A DNA stretch of 64,000 bases. Origin: Leptospira sp. WS4.C2. Lineage in GTDB: Bacteria > Spirochaetota > Leptospiria > Leptospirales > Leptospiraceae. The DNA is taken from contig NZ_CP162139.1 in the NCBI RefSeq assembly GCF_040833985.1, positions 1,260,001 through 1,324,000 on the forward strand, given 5' to 3'. Made by a program: the position numbers and the translations under genes. Below the pieces are notes generated by a model. That model saw nothing but the letters and a program-made list of their open reading frames with translations, was not told where the DNA came from and made no database searches. Positions 36,210-45,802 of the stretch are shown piece by piece. How positions within the stretch are numbered: position 1 is the stretch's first letter; the number at the start of each line of letters is the position of its first letter.

Positions 36210-37056
36210 TATCCTTTCTAGTTGGACTTTATTTTTACCGCAGATGATCGTCGGTAGCCTTGTCGGGGCTCTGTTATCAGTTCTTGGAATTTTAATTGTA
36301 CTTCGGGGAATGACTTTCTTTGGAGTAACCCTTTCCCAAGCGGTGACTTTCTCTGTCGCCTTATCCTTGTTTATGGAATGGCCTGGAGAGGTTTTCCCCA
36401 TTGTATTTTCTTGTATTTTGGTATTTCCGCTTTTGTATGTGCGAAAACTACGTGGAATAAAAGAAGAAGTCATCCTCGGCATTCTCTTTGTATTTTTTTC
36501 TGCGGCTTCGCAAGTCATGTTGGCACTTGGTGGGAATGTACAAAACCATTTGATGGCTGCTTTTTTTGGAGATATCTTAACCTCCCAAGTTCGGGCCGAT
36601 TCATTTGGAATTTATATCGCTGTTTTCTTTTTTATTCTCTATTTGAGTTTTTTCAGAAGATTTTTGTTTATTAGTTTTGATCGGGACGAATACAAAATCC
36701 AAGTAGGAAATCCACTTCCCTTTGACCTTCTATTTTATATCATCCTTGCTGCCTCTCTTACTGTAGCAGTGAACTTACTTGGAACTTTTTATAGCATTGC
36801 TCATTTGATTTTGCCAGTGTTTGCCCTTCTTCCTCTCATTCGTTCTTTGAAACTTCTAACCATTGTCTGTGCTTTGTTTTCCGTATTTGCGACCATTTCA
36901 GGTTTTTTGATTTCCCTCGTTGGAATCGAACGAAATGGAGAACTCATTTACTTTCCTACTTCTTCCAGCATCATCCTAGTTCTTTGTGTTTTGGCTTTTT
37001 TTCTCCACCTCATTCGTTTTCTAACTACTTCCGTTTTTTCCAAATCTGTCCGATAG
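36202..37056 (+). CDS. znuB: Zinc ABC transporter permease ZnuB-like
   Basis: The 284-residue integral membrane protein of the ABC-3 family has about eight hydrophobic segments. Typical blocks are PQMIVGSLVGALLSVLGILIVLRGMTFFGVTLSQ and, further on, ILGILFVFFSAAS and NLLGTFYSIAHLILP. It forms the inner-membrane channel driven by ZnuC. The ATG at 36202, inside the end of znuC, is preferred over an upstream GTG. It is the last transport gene of the operon; a methyltransferase gene follows after 7 bp. Confidence 0.85.
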   Translation: MTNILSSWTLFLPQMIVGSLVGALLSVLGILIVLRGMTFFGVTLSQAVTFSVALSLFMEWPGEVFPIVFSCILVFPLLYVRKLRGIKEEVILGILFVFFSAASQVMLALGGNVQNHLMAAFFGDILTSQVRADSFGIYIAVFFFILYLSFFRRFLFISFDRDEYKIQVGNPLPFDLLFYIILAASLTVAVNLLGTFYSIAHLILPVFALLPLIRSLKLLTIVCALFSVFATISGFLISLVGIERNGELIYFPTSSSIILVLCVLAFFLHLIRFLTTSVFSKSVR

Positions 37057-37063
37057 ATATTCT

Positions 37064-37951
37064 GTGGAACTAATCCCTTGTAATACCTGCGGACAAAACC
37101 GCTTCCGTCCTATTTTTACTAAAAAAAGCCCACTTGGTGAGTCTTTTTCGATTGTCGCTTGCGAGTTCTGTGGACTTGTACAAGTGAACCCACAACCAAG
37201 TTTTGCTGATGTAAAAAAATATTATGATGATTCCTATTTTACCCAAAGGACAGAAAGAGGGTATGACAATTATTACTCCGACAAATTACGGGCAGAGATC
37301 TCGCGCGTTTTTCAACTCAACTTAAATGATTTGGATTTTTTTTCCTGGGAAAAGGATCGGATCTCGGAGTTATCACCCGAAGATAAACTATCGTCTTTGG
37401 ATATTGGATGTGCTGCCGGTTACTTTGTAGCTTACCAAAAGGATCGAGGATATGATGCATATGGAATTGAAATTGCGGATGGTCCCGTTCGTTTTGCACG
37501 AGAAACATTAAAATTAAATATCTTTCAAGAGAGTTTTCTGGATTGGGATACGAAGTTTCAAAACAAGTTTGACGTCATCACTCTTTGGGCTACCATCGAA
37601 CACCTTCACAGGCCGAAAGAGACTTTAGAAAAAATCAAAGGCCATTTAAAACCAGGGGGAGTGCTCATCCTATCCACTTGTCGGTATGGCCTACTTGCGA
37701 AATTGGCTGGACTTACCTGGCGGTATTTGAATGTTCCCGAACATCTATATTATTATTCTTATTTAGGTTTGAAAAAACTACTGTTGACTTTAGGTTATCA
37801 TCACCCAGTTTCTTTTACCTATGGAAGTGGTATGACCTCGCGTCCCAAAGCCAGCTTTTTGTTCAAACTCCGGAAACAAATCATGGATCGCCTAGTGAAG
37901 TGGTTTCAGTTAGGCGATATGATGGTCTATATGGTAAAAAAAGAAAATTAA
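37064..37951 (+). CDS. Class I SAM-dependent methyltransferase with N-terminal zinc ribbon
   Basis: The 295-residue protein begins with a CNTCG...CEFCG zinc-ribbon (residues 6-37). A Rossmann methyltransferase domain follows: motif I LDIGCAAGYFV, acidic residue in YGIEI, and FDVITLWATIEHLHRP with the long LKPGGVLILST. This C-type methyltransferase architecture is common in sugar and surface-polysaccharide modification. It starts with GTG 7 bp after the permease gene and may be read through from the zinc operon, although a functional tie is not evident. Its stop overlaps that of the convergent thymidylate kinase gene by 4 bp. Confidence 0.75.
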   Translation: MELIPCNTCGQNRFRPIFTKKSPLGESFSIVACEFCGLVQVNPQPSFADVKKYYDDSYFTQRTERGYDNYYSDKLRAEISRVFQLNLNDLDFFSWEKDRISELSPEDKLSSLDIGCAAGYFVAYQKDRGYDAYGIEIADGPVRFARETLKLNIFQESFLDWDTKFQNKFDVITLWATIEHLHRPKETLEKIKGHLKPGGVLILSTCRYGLLAKLAGLTWRYLNVPEHLYYYSYLGLKKLLLTLGYHHPVSFTYGSGMTSRPKASFLFKLRKQIMDRLVKWFQLGDMMVYMVKKEN

Positions 37952-38553
37952 CCTTCGAGTGATTTGAGTATATCCTCAACGCAGAAGGCAACTACTTCAT
38001 CTAACTCTGCAGTAGCATCCACAAAGATCGTAGACTCAGGTAAAATTGCCAAATAGTTTTGATAGATACGAGCCTGTTCTGAATCATCATCAAAAACCTC
38101 ATCGGCGGTACCTCGACTTGTCCGGCGTTCTAGTGCTTCCTCCGGAGAAAGGTCCAAAAAATACACTCTGTTCGGTTCAGGGAATCCTTTGTCTTCATTT
38201 CTATACAAAATATCAGCAGCATGTTCTTCATCTCTACCTTGGTAAGCAGCGGTGGAAAAATAATAGCGATCTTGTACAATCGATTTACCATTCTTTAAAG
38301 TTGGTAAGATGACATCATTCACCGAACATTCACGATCAGCTATAAAAGCTTCAATTTGTTCTTCTTTTGAAAGTTTAAGTTTCCCTTGTAGAAACTCTCT
38401 AATCCTTTTTCCGTGCACACTGTCTGTGGGTTCTCTATGCCAGAGATTTGGGATGGATTTTGTTAGTAGCGCTTCGGAAACCAAACGAGAGACGGTGGTT
38501 TTCCCGGAACCATCGATCCCTTCAAATACAAAGAATTGATTATTTTGGGGCAT
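37948..38553 (-). CDS. tmk: Thymidylate kinase
   Basis: The 201-residue enzyme phosphorylates dTMP to dTDP with ATP. The P-loop FEGIDGSGKTT is at residues 10-20, HREPTDS carries the nucleotide-binding region, QDRYYFSTAAYQG is the DRY/Q motif, and a lid segment ERRTSRGTADEVFD is present. Length is usual for the family. It stands alone on the minus strand between convergent and divergent neighbours. Confidence 0.92.
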   Translation of the reverse strand: MPQNNQFFVFEGIDGSGKTTVSRLVSEALLTKSIPNLWHREPTDSVHGKRIREFLQGKLKLSKEEQIEAFIADRECSVNDVILPTLKNGKSIVQDRYYFSTAAYQGRDEEHAADILYRNEDKGFPEPNRVYFLDLSPEEALERRTSRGTADEVFDDDSEQARIYQNYLAILPESTIFVDATAELDEVVAFCVEDILKSLEG

Positions 38554-38632
38554 ATCCCCTCCATTATAAGAATGGTCGTTTTTTCCTCGACTTATTTACT
38601 AAACTCGGCAATTTAGTCTAAGGAGCAAAAAC

Positions 38633-38797
38633 ATGAAAAAAATTTCGTCTATCCTGATCATTGCTTTTTTGGCTGTATTTATGATTAACTGTGCCTCTGA
38701 AGAAGTTAAACAAACGCCAGTTGTGGAAGAACCAAAACCTTCTAAAAAGCCAAAATTGGATGAGTCATTCAAAACAAGAGCTAGAGACATTAAGTAA
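38633..38797 (+). CDS. Small lipoprotein, 54 aa
   Basis: An ATG with AAGGAG at 38620-38625 opens a 54-codon frame. The signal peptide ends in MINC (Cys20), followed by an acidic and then Lys/Pro-rich tail (KPSKKPKLDESFKTRARDIK). There is no folded domain; it resembles other very small lipoproteins that may sit between outer membrane and peptidoglycan. A terminator follows directly. Confidence 0.75.
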   Translation: MKKISSILIIAFLAVFMINCASEEVKQTPVVEEPKPSKKPKLDESFKTRARDIK

Positions 38798-38814
38798 TTA
38801 CGACTCAAAGCGGA

Positions 38815-38846
38815 AGCCATCCTAGGAAACTCGGGTGGTTTTTTTA
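38815..38846 (+). terminator. Intrinsic terminator of the small lipoprotein gene
   Basis: AGCCATCC pairs with GGGTGGTT (two wobble pairs, ten-base loop) and runs into a T tract. Confidence 0.7.
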
Positions 38847-38917
38847 TACCATTTTGCTTATTGATTAAGCACTAATAGATTTTTTCCCCCTTCCTTGTTC
38901 TTGATTGCCCATTTCGT

Positions 38918-40249
38918 GTGCAAAATGCAGTAAAATTCCCTACAATGCTTACTGGTACCGATCTTGCATTAAAATACGTATATCCATCTATGATCACAGA
39001 AAGAGAAAGTCATAAATTCCTCCGCGATTGGAAAGATTGGTTGTCTGGCGGAACTCTCGTTCCTGTTTTCCAACCCATCCTCTCGTCCGAATCCACTGGC
39101 ATTTACGGTTATGAACTACTCGGGCGCCTTTCCACACCGGAAGGTCTGATTAGTCTCGGAGAATTCTTTTTGTCCCCAACGTTCGGTTACGATGAAATAT
39201 TTTTTCTGAAAAAACAAGTGGATGAAGAGATTCGTTTTGCCGCCTTAAAAAAGTTCGCAAAGGAAGCTCCACCGGAAACCAAGTTATTTTTAAATATCTC
39301 ACCGAACGTAATGTACCATACCCTTCTACAATTGGAAACAGAACTTCCCCAAACCATTCAGATGGTCAGAGAAGTGGGTGTGGACCCGGAACGAATAGTC
39401 ATTGAGATTACTGAAGAACGATTCCCCCATAACCTAGAACTTTTGCGACCCGTACTCAATATGTACAGGCAAGAAGGGTTTTCCATTGCCGTTGATGATG
39501 CTGGATCGGAAGCTAGTAACTTAGACCGGATTGGGCTTTTCCATCCAGAAATTATCAAAGTTGACTTACAAATGTTACGAAGGTCTACTTTTTCGCGTAA
39601 CTTCAAAGAAATTTTACTCAACTTATCAAAGTTAGGTGAGTCTTTGGGGAGTAGTCTACTATTTGAAGGGATTGAATCAGAAGATGAGTTATACAATGCT
39701 TTGAACTATGGGGCTAGATACATCCAAGGTTTTTATTTTGCTAAACCAGAACCTTCCTTTTCGAAACGGTTTGAATACCGTATGGAGATGCAATCTTCAC
39801 TCGAATACTTTCATGCTCGTAAACAAGGGGAAATGAACCGTCAGATTGAATGGGAAACAATTTGGAAGGACAAACTATCAGAAATCATGATGGGTTTTAC
39901 CGAAGAAAATGGAATTTGGGAATGGAAGGGCGGTTTTGAGACCAATGTTTTTGGAGACGGAGATTTCTTTCGAATGTACATTACAAACCCACTCGGTTTC
40001 CAGGTTTCTCCCAACTACGCAAGGGCCCAGTCAGGAAAAATCGAACCGGACTATTCATTTTTGGGTAAAAACTGGTCTTTTCGACCTTATTTTTTTGAAC
40101 ACCTTCACAAATCCAAAACCAGCAGAGATGCATGGACTCTATCCCAAATGTACCACGACATTTCGGAACGGATGATGTTACGGACATTTGCGAGAAACCT
40201 TTCTGAAAATCTGATTTTATTTATCGATGTGGTAGTATCTCGTTCCTGA
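38918..40249 (+). CDS. EAL-domain c-di-GMP phosphodiesterase
   Basis: The protein of about 440 residues has an EAL domain at about 40-290 and a C-terminal YkuI/Cache-like domain (FFRMYITNPLGFQVSPNY). The catalytic set looks intact: Glu in YGYELLGR, Asn in LFLNISP, Glu in IEITEE, the Asp pair in AVDDAG, Lys in IIKVDLQM, Glu in FEGIES and Gln in YIQGFYFAKP. It should hydrolyse c-di-GMP in the cytoplasm. There is no GGDEF and no membrane segment. The first GTG (38918) and an ATG at 38945 are both possible starts. Confidence 0.85.
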   Translation: MQNAVKFPTMLTGTDLALKYVYPSMITERESHKFLRDWKDWLSGGTLVPVFQPILSSESTGIYGYELLGRLSTPEGLISLGEFFLSPTFGYDEIFFLKKQVDEEIRFAALKKFAKEAPPETKLFLNISPNVMYHTLLQLETELPQTIQMVREVGVDPERIVIEITEERFPHNLELLRPVLNMYRQEGFSIAVDDAGSEASNLDRIGLFHPEIIKVDLQMLRRSTFSRNFKEILLNLSKLGESLGSSLLFEGIESEDELYNALNYGARYIQGFYFAKPEPSFSKRFEYRMEMQSSLEYFHARKQGEMNRQIEWETIWKDKLSEIMMGFTEENGIWEWKGGFETNVFGDGDFFRMYITNPLGFQVSPNYARAQSGKIEPDYSFLGKNWSFRPYFFEHLHKSKTSRDAWTLSQMYHDISERMMLRTFARNLSENLILFIDVVVSRS

Positions 40250-40294
40250 AAGGTTTTGCGAAAAACAGTCTCTGGATGGAACCTGGCACTAGCT

Positions 40295-42232
40295 ATGGCA
40301 AAAATACAATTTTTGCAATTACCGGTACCACCACCGTCCTACTATGCGGCGACAGGAAATGTACCTTTAGCAGCTGCTAGTTTGGCAAGTTGCTTAGAAT
40401 CCAAAGAAGACCCAGTCCTTGGACTGAGTCCTTATGTGGTTTCCCCAGAAGATACAGATTCCCTGGGAGATAGGGAACTCATCGACCGTATCGCAAAAGA
40501 TGGTCCCGATTTTTTAGGACTCTCTTTGTATTTGTGGAATACGGAACGTAGCCTTTACATCGCAAAAGAAGTTAAAAAAAGAAATCCAGAAACGACCATC
40601 CTCATTGGTGGGCCGGAAGTCAATGAAGACAACCCTTATGTTTTAGGGGAGGCAGGTTATGATATTGCTGTTTCGGGGGAAGCAGAACATAGCTTTCGCA
40701 AACTGATGCGCGCCTTAGTCTCTAAATCTTCCTTGGATGGTTTAGAGAATGTTGCTTATCGAAAAGAAAACGGAACTCTTACTTCCTTTGGAAAACAAGT
40801 GGCAGCGGACTTTCCTCTGACCGACTTTCCTTCTCCTTATACAACTGGACATTTGCAGGTGAACCCCAAACGTTCCACTTACTTAGAAACTGTGCGGGGT
40901 TGTAAGTCGCAGTGCACGTATTGTTTTTATCCAAAATCTTCACAGAACCTACGCACCCTAGACATTCCTGAAACCATTAAACTCATTTCGAACTTAAAAG
41001 AGAATGGGGCAAAGGAACTTGTATTCTTAGATCCTACCTTCAACCACAGACCTGGTTTCGAAAATTTTTTAGATGCCATTGCGGAAGTGAATTCGGATGG
41101 AGGTATGTCTATGTTTGCCGAATTACGTTCGGAAGGTGTGACACCGAAACTTGCAACAAAGCTTCGTAAGGCGGGATTCACCCGTGTGGAACTGGGGCTC
41201 CAATCAGTGAATGAAGAAACCTTAAAACGTGTGAAACGTTACGGTAGTCCTCACAAAGTCGCGGAAGTTGCCAAGATGCTTGCGGGTGAAGGGATGGAGT
41301 TACTTCTTGATCTCATCATTGGACTCCCCGGGGACAAACCAGATGATGTCGAAAGGGGAATTCACTTCTTTTTGGAACATGGACTGGGGGAATGGGTACA
41401 GGCCTTTCCATTGTCTGTTCTTCCGGGAACCGCAATGCGCAGGGATGCGGAAAAAGAAGGGCTCTCGTTTATGCCAACTCCGCCATATCGTATCATCCAA
41501 ACTCCTACATTTAGTCAGCGCGATTTGACCGAGTCCTTGTATTTTGCAGAGGACTTACTCGAACGCCGTTTGGATGAATTTCCAAGGCCATTTTTATGTT
41601 CCGCCTTACCGAACAAAAACGACCGTATCGATATCGTTTTAACGGATTTTCGTAATCACTCCGTATCAGAGACAATCCTCGCTTCGAAAACTAGTTTGTC
41701 TACCTGGTCTGGGAGTCGTCATCACAGTGTTTGGTTCCACACTGAGAATCTTTCTAATGACCTATCTTTTATCCTTTCTTTAATAAAAGAACGAATCACT
41801 GCGGAGCCATTTTGTACGATTGATTTTGTTTTGCCTTTGGTATCTGTTCCGAAACCCAAGGAGATTGATCGTTTGGTATCACTTCTCGAAACCCAAAGAA
41901 ATTCTTATCTTGCCCGGACTTTGGCTCACAGAGGAGAAAACCTCCAACACCGTTTGGTTTTTGTTTTTGAAGGAAACCATTTGGAACTAAAGAATTGGAG
42001 AGATGAGGAATTGGATTCTACTTCTTACTTAATTTACGAAAGAATCCCTGCCACGAGAATCCAAAATTTAGATCCATCAAAAGAAGCCTTTTATTTGATC
42101 GAAGGAGAAGAAGTGGACGGACCGGATTTTGTTTTTCTAAAAGCAGAAATGGATCCAGAGGCCATTACCTTTGATTCGAGAAAATTAGAAGAGAGATGGT
42201 CTATGGAAGTTCTAGGTTACGGTGAACTTTAA
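40295..42232 (+). CDS. B12-binding-domain radical SAM protein
   Basis: The 645-residue protein has an N-terminal cobalamin-binding-type Rossmann domain (residues 20-150, with TILIGGPEVNED) and a radical SAM domain with CxxxCxxC (Cys203, 207 and 210 in CKSQCTYCFYP), GLPGD and SEGVTP blocks. A further C-terminal domain of about 200 residues follows. Class B radical SAM enzymes are often methylases acting on unreactive carbon or phosphorus; the target is unknown. ATG at 40295 is preferred over an upstream TTG. It follows the EAL gene by 45 bp and converges on the PilZ-like gene with a 1-bp gap. Confidence 0.8.
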   Translation: MAKIQFLQLPVPPPSYYAATGNVPLAAASLASCLESKEDPVLGLSPYVVSPEDTDSLGDRELIDRIAKDGPDFLGLSLYLWNTERSLYIAKEVKKRNPETTILIGGPEVNEDNPYVLGEAGYDIAVSGEAEHSFRKLMRALVSKSSLDGLENVAYRKENGTLTSFGKQVAADFPLTDFPSPYTTGHLQVNPKRSTYLETVRGCKSQCTYCFYPKSSQNLRTLDIPETIKLISNLKENGAKELVFLDPTFNHRPGFENFLDAIAEVNSDGGMSMFAELRSEGVTPKLATKLRKAGFTRVELGLQSVNEETLKRVKRYGSPHKVAEVAKMLAGEGMELLLDLIIGLPGDKPDDVERGIHFFLEHGLGEWVQAFPLSVLPGTAMRRDAEKEGLSFMPTPPYRIIQTPTFSQRDLTESLYFAEDLLERRLDEFPRPFLCSALPNKNDRIDIVLTDFRNHSVSETILASKTSLSTWSGSRHHSVWFHTENLSNDLSFILSLIKERITAEPFCTIDFVLPLVSVPKPKEIDRLVSLLETQRNSYLARTLAHRGENLQHRLVFVFEGNHLELKNWRDEELDSTSYLIYERIPATRIQNLDPSKEAFYLIEGEEVDGPDFVFLKAEMDPEAITFDSRKLEERWSMEVLGYGEL

Positions 42233-42233
42233 A

Positions 42234-43391
42234 TTAAGATTTGTGATTTTGTTTTCTAAAAAATTCTACGTTTTCTAAAAATCTTTTTTTCTCACCAGAA
42301 CGAGAAGAGTGACCCGCAATCGCAAGACCCACTGTTAGGTGACCTTCTTCATTTTTTGTAATGGTTTTGATGGTCCCAAAAGCAGTGAGGGGAGATTGCA
42401 TTTTAAAAAATATATCAAACTGGAATCCCGAAAGTTTTGGAAGGCTTTTCATTAAATCGGGGTGGTCTACGATCACTTTTAAACCACCTTCGGAAATATC
42501 AATAACCGGAAACTTTCCATCTGATTTGATCATATTCGAATTGCGGATCCGGTCTACCATTTCGAAACATATGGTTTTCATTTCCATCGCTTTTAGTAAA
42601 TCAAAGGTTTCCGTTTTACTTTGCATTTGGATGTATCCAATTGGTATGGACTCTTCTTCATCGGTTAGATAAAGAATCGGAAGGATGAGTTCTGACTTGA
42701 TTTTTTGATTTCGTTTGTTATTGATTTCTTTATCTATATCTTCGTCTATCTCTTCCGAAAATACTAAAAAGTCTTCATTCGGAGAGGTTTCGTAACATTT
42801 TCTATCTGTGGCGTCTTCCAAAAGAAGACCTTTTTTTGTCTTTTTAATTTGCCGAATGATCTCTGAGTCTTCGCTAGAGTTAAAGGTAGAAACTTTGATA
42901 AAATCGACTGTGTCTTTTAGTTTGGTTTCGTAATCCTGAAAGTTCACCTTCACCGCAGTGGGAACGTGAAACATATCGGTTTCGATTTTTGCTTTGCTTG
43001 AAACCACATTGGTAATCCATGCAGAACCTGGAGGAACGGGAATCCTGGAACTTTCCCTATCTTTTTTGGCAATGGCAATTTTGTCTAAATGAAGAACATA
43101 TTGGGATTCCGCCTTTTCTTGTTCGACGGTGCATTCTAGATGCAAGTATCTCCCTAATATTTTGTAGAGAGTTACTTTTTGGCCCACGGAAAGGGTCAAG
43201 GTAGGGCGAACACTGATCAAAACTTTGTTTCCATCGGCAGAAACTTTTTTAAGAAAACAACTTTCTCCGGTATGGATATTGTCTTTTAGACTCAATTCTT
43301 GGTTTAATAAAAATTTAGTCAAAACATGGAGCTTTTTTTCTTTGTCGGAAAAAACGTCCAAAGATCGTTTACTTCTTTCTAGTGTTTCCAT
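42234..43391 (-). CDS. DUF1577/PilZ-like protein
   Basis: The 385-residue soluble protein has an N-terminal YcgR-like region and a C-terminal PilZ-like barrel around FPVIDISEGGLKVIVDHPDL (the DxSxxG element) and FGTIKTI. An arginine-rich RxxxR switch is not clear, so c-di-GMP binding is uncertain. The layout matches the DUF1577 proteins of Leptospira. It is divergent from guaB. Proximity to an EAL phosphodiesterase gene makes a c-di-GMP context plausible. Confidence 0.65.
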   Translation of the reverse strand: METLERSKRSLDVFSDKEKKLHVLTKFLLNQELSLKDNIHTGESCFLKKVSADGNKVLISVRPTLTLSVGQKVTLYKILGRYLHLECTVEQEKAESQYVLHLDKIAIAKKDRESSRIPVPPGSAWITNVVSSKAKIETDMFHVPTAVKVNFQDYETKLKDTVDFIKVSTFNSSEDSEIIRQIKKTKKGLLLEDATDRKCYETSPNEDFLVFSEEIDEDIDKEINNKRNQKIKSELILPILYLTDEEESIPIGYIQMQSKTETFDLLKAMEMKTICFEMVDRIRNSNMIKSDGKFPVIDISEGGLKVIVDHPDLMKSLPKLSGFQFDIFFKMQSPLTAFGTIKTITKNEEGHLTVGLAIAGHSSRSGEKKRFLENVEFFRKQNHKS

Positions 43392-43488
43392 AAAAGGTCG
43401 CGTTACTTACTATTATCGGACGAATTTCTCCTGAAATTCTCTTGCAAGGAGAGTTTTCTTGCCTAAAGTAGAAAAAGGAAGGATAATT

Positions 43489-45015
43489 ATGTCAAATCAC
43501 CCCCTACCAGGATCGGAGCTTCTCGACGGAGTCAATGGACAAGAGCTCTTCTCGGTCAACATGGGACTCACGTATCGGGATTTTTTAGTATTGCCCGGTT
43601 TTATCGACTTTAACCCAAGTGATGTAGAACTCGAAACCAAACTTTCCAAAAATATTTCACTCAAAAGACCTCTGATGAGTTCGCCTATGGACACAGTGAC
43701 TGAGTCTGAGATGGCGATCGCCCAAGCACTTATGGGTGGAATTGGAATTATACATTATAACAATAGTATCGATGAACAGGTGGACCTCGTTCGCAAAGTA
43801 AAACGATACGAAAATGGATTCATTAAGGATCCAATCTTACTCTCTCCTGAACATACACTTGCTGATTTGGATGCGGTTAAAGAAAAATACGGATTTAGCG
43901 GAATTCCTATCACGGAAGACGGAACCGCCAGCACAAAGTTAGTTGGTATTGTTACCAACAGAGATGTTGATTTTGAAAGAGACCGTGACATCAAACTGGG
44001 CAAGGTGATGACTACAGAACTCATCACAGCAAATGTTGGAATTAGTTTGCGAGAAGCTAATGATATCCTTCGTACAAGTAAAAAAGGAAAACTTCCTATT
44101 GTAGATAAACAAGGTAAACTTGTGGCACTCATTTGCCGCAGTGACCTGAAAAAAAATAAAGAATTCCCACAATCCTCAAAAGATGACCAAAAAAGACTTA
44201 GAGTGGGAGCTGCCCTTTCCACCTTACCTGAGTCACGCGAACGAATGGCAGCTCTTGCCGGAGTCGGAGTGGACGCCATCATCATTGATTCCGCGCAAGG
44301 AAATTCCAGTTACCAAATGGAAATGATCCAATGGATAAAATCTAATTTTCCAAACACAGATGTGATCGGTGGAAACGTTGTGACAAAAGCTCAAGCGGCC
44401 AATCTGATTGCTGCCGGAGCTGATGGACTTCGAATTGGAATGGGTCCTGGATCCATTTGTATCACACAAGATACCATGGCCGTCGGTCGCGCGCAAGCCA
44501 CTGCTGTATTCAAAACGGCAGAGTATGCCCAGGCGCATGGAGTTCCTGTGATTGCCGATGGTGGAATCTCTAATATTGGAGATATTGCCAATGCTCTTGC
44601 GATTGGTGCTTCCATGTGTATGATGGGTTCTATGTTTGCCGGAACAAAAGAAGCTCCTGGTGAGTATTTTTATGAGAATGGAATTCGTCTAAAGAAATAC
44701 CGTGGTATGGCAAGTTTAGAAGCTATGAGTAAGGGTGGAGACAAACGGTATTTTTCTGAATCACAAAAGATCAAAGTAGCACAAGGTGTTTCTGGATATG
44801 TTGTGGATAAAGGATCCGTTTTAAATCTGATACCGTACTTGGTGCAAGGACTCAGACAAAGTTTTCAAGACATGGGATTTCAAAATATTCCTGATCTACA
44901 CAAAGCATTACGGGAAGGAAAACTTCGGTTCGAACGAAGGACAGAATCGGCCCAAGCACAAGGTAGTGTTCATGGGTTGTATTCCTATACAAAACCATCG
45001 ATGAGAGCGGAATAA
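43489..45015 (+). CDS. guaB: IMP dehydrogenase
   Basis: The 508-residue enzyme oxidises IMP to XMP with NAD, the committed step of GMP synthesis. It has the (beta/alpha)8 barrel with the CBS pair inserted at about 110-225, the catalytic loop [10 protein letters not shown] with Cys324, the flap [12 protein letters not shown] and the C-terminal [11 protein letters not shown]. The loop and the C-terminal tail ([16 protein letters not shown]) are closer to eukaryotic IMPDH than to the usual bacterial form, and the protein is about 20 residues longer than typical bacterial enzymes. The ATG at 43489 follows GGAAGG; an upstream TTG is unlikely. Confidence 0.93.
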   Translation: MSNHPLPGSELLDGVNGQELFSVNMGLTYRDFLVLPGFIDFNPSDVELETKLSKNISLKRPLMSSPMDTVTESEMAIAQALMGGIGIIHYNNSIDEQVDLVRKVKRYENGFIKDPILLSPEHTLADLDAVKEKYGFSGIPITEDGTASTKLVGIVTNRDVDFERDRDIKLGKVMTTELITANVGISLREANDILRTSKKGKLPIVDKQGKLVALICRSDLKKNKEFPQSSKDDQKRLRVGAALSTLPESRERMAALAGVGVDAIIIDSAQGNSSYQMEMIQWIKSNFPNTDVIGGNVVTKAQAANLIAAGADGLRIGMGPGSICITQDTMAVGRAQATAVFKTAEYAQAHGVPVIADGGISNIGDIANALAIGASMCMMGSMFAGTKEAPGEYFYENGIRLKKYRGMASLEAMSKGGDKRYFSESQKIKVAQGVSGYVVDKGSVLNLIPYLVQGLRQSFQDMGFQNIPDLHKALREGKLRFERRTESAQAQGSVHGLYSYTKPSMRAE

Positions 45016-45024
45016 CGAGCATAC

Positions 45025-45798
45025 ATGCTAAAAATTTGGATTCTATTATTTTTCTTTAGTTTTGTTGCGATAGAGGCCCAAGGGGCACCTGACGCCAGTT
45101 TATCGGCGCAGGAACTTTTGGCGAGGCTTGATCGAGAAATGGATTTTGGAAAAGGCCTTGTGAAGGGAACCTATGTCCTCATTCGTAGGAACGGAACTTC
45201 AGAAACTTGGAAGATCAACAGATTTTTTAACGGAGAGGATGCCCTTCTTTTATTCGACAGAAAGGGTAGGGGACTTGAATCCAAACTCCTCACCAAAGAC
45301 GAAGGGGAAAATGTTTTTTTCTTTAATGTTTTAAGTGCCAAACTCTTTCGAAAAACGGATGATGAAAAGTATGAAGCGCTGATGGGAACCGGTTTTTTTT
45401 ATGTAGATCTTTCCGGGTATTCCTATCAGGCCAACTACAACCCTCTCGTGAATGCTGATTTGGACATTGGGGGAGAGGTGTATTACCGCATTTCTCTAAA
45501 ACCGATTCTTCCCTATTTTTATAAAAAGTTAGTACTTCTTGTGGGTAAAAAAGATCTAAAACCCTACCGCGTTGATTTTCATGACCGAGATGGAATTTTA
45601 TTCAAAACTTTAAACTTAAAATATGGGCCAGTGAAAGTAAAAGAAGCCTCTGGAAAAGTGGAAGAAATTCAAAAAGCCTCTCGGCTCGAGATGTTAGATT
45701 TGAATACAGGTAGTATCACCGTATGGGAAATCCAAGAAGTAGACAAATCAGTGAATCCAGATGCTTCTTTATTTGCGGTGGATAATCTAAGCCGTTAA
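45025..45798 (+). CDS. LolA-like outer-membrane lipoprotein-sorting family protein
   Basis: The 257-residue product has a signal peptide (residues 1-20) and a LolA-like half-barrel of the PF17131 type. Signature stretches are GLVKGTYVLIRRNGTSETWKI, KLLTKDEGENVFFF, and a C-terminal SRLEMLDLNTGSITVWEIQEV. Such proteins bind lipid or lipoprotein acyl chains in the periplasm. It starts 9 bp after guaB and 4 bp before rsmE, so it belongs to that operon. Confidence 0.7.
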   Translation: MLKIWILLFFFSFVAIEAQGAPDASLSAQELLARLDREMDFGKGLVKGTYVLIRRNGTSETWKINRFFNGEDALLLFDRKGRGLESKLLTKDEGENVFFFNVLSAKLFRKTDDEKYEALMGTGFFYVDLSGYSYQANYNPLVNADLDIGGEVYYRISLKPILPYFYKKLVLLVGKKDLKPYRVDFHDRDGILFKTLNLKYGPVKVKEASGKVEEIQKASRLEMLDLNTGSITVWEIQEVDKSVNPDASLFAVDNLSR

Positions 45799-45802
45799 AC
45801 GC

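Noticed and set aside
43755..44285. 176-codon minus-strand frame
   Set aside because: It is opposite the IMP dehydrogenase gene and has no independent coding evidence.
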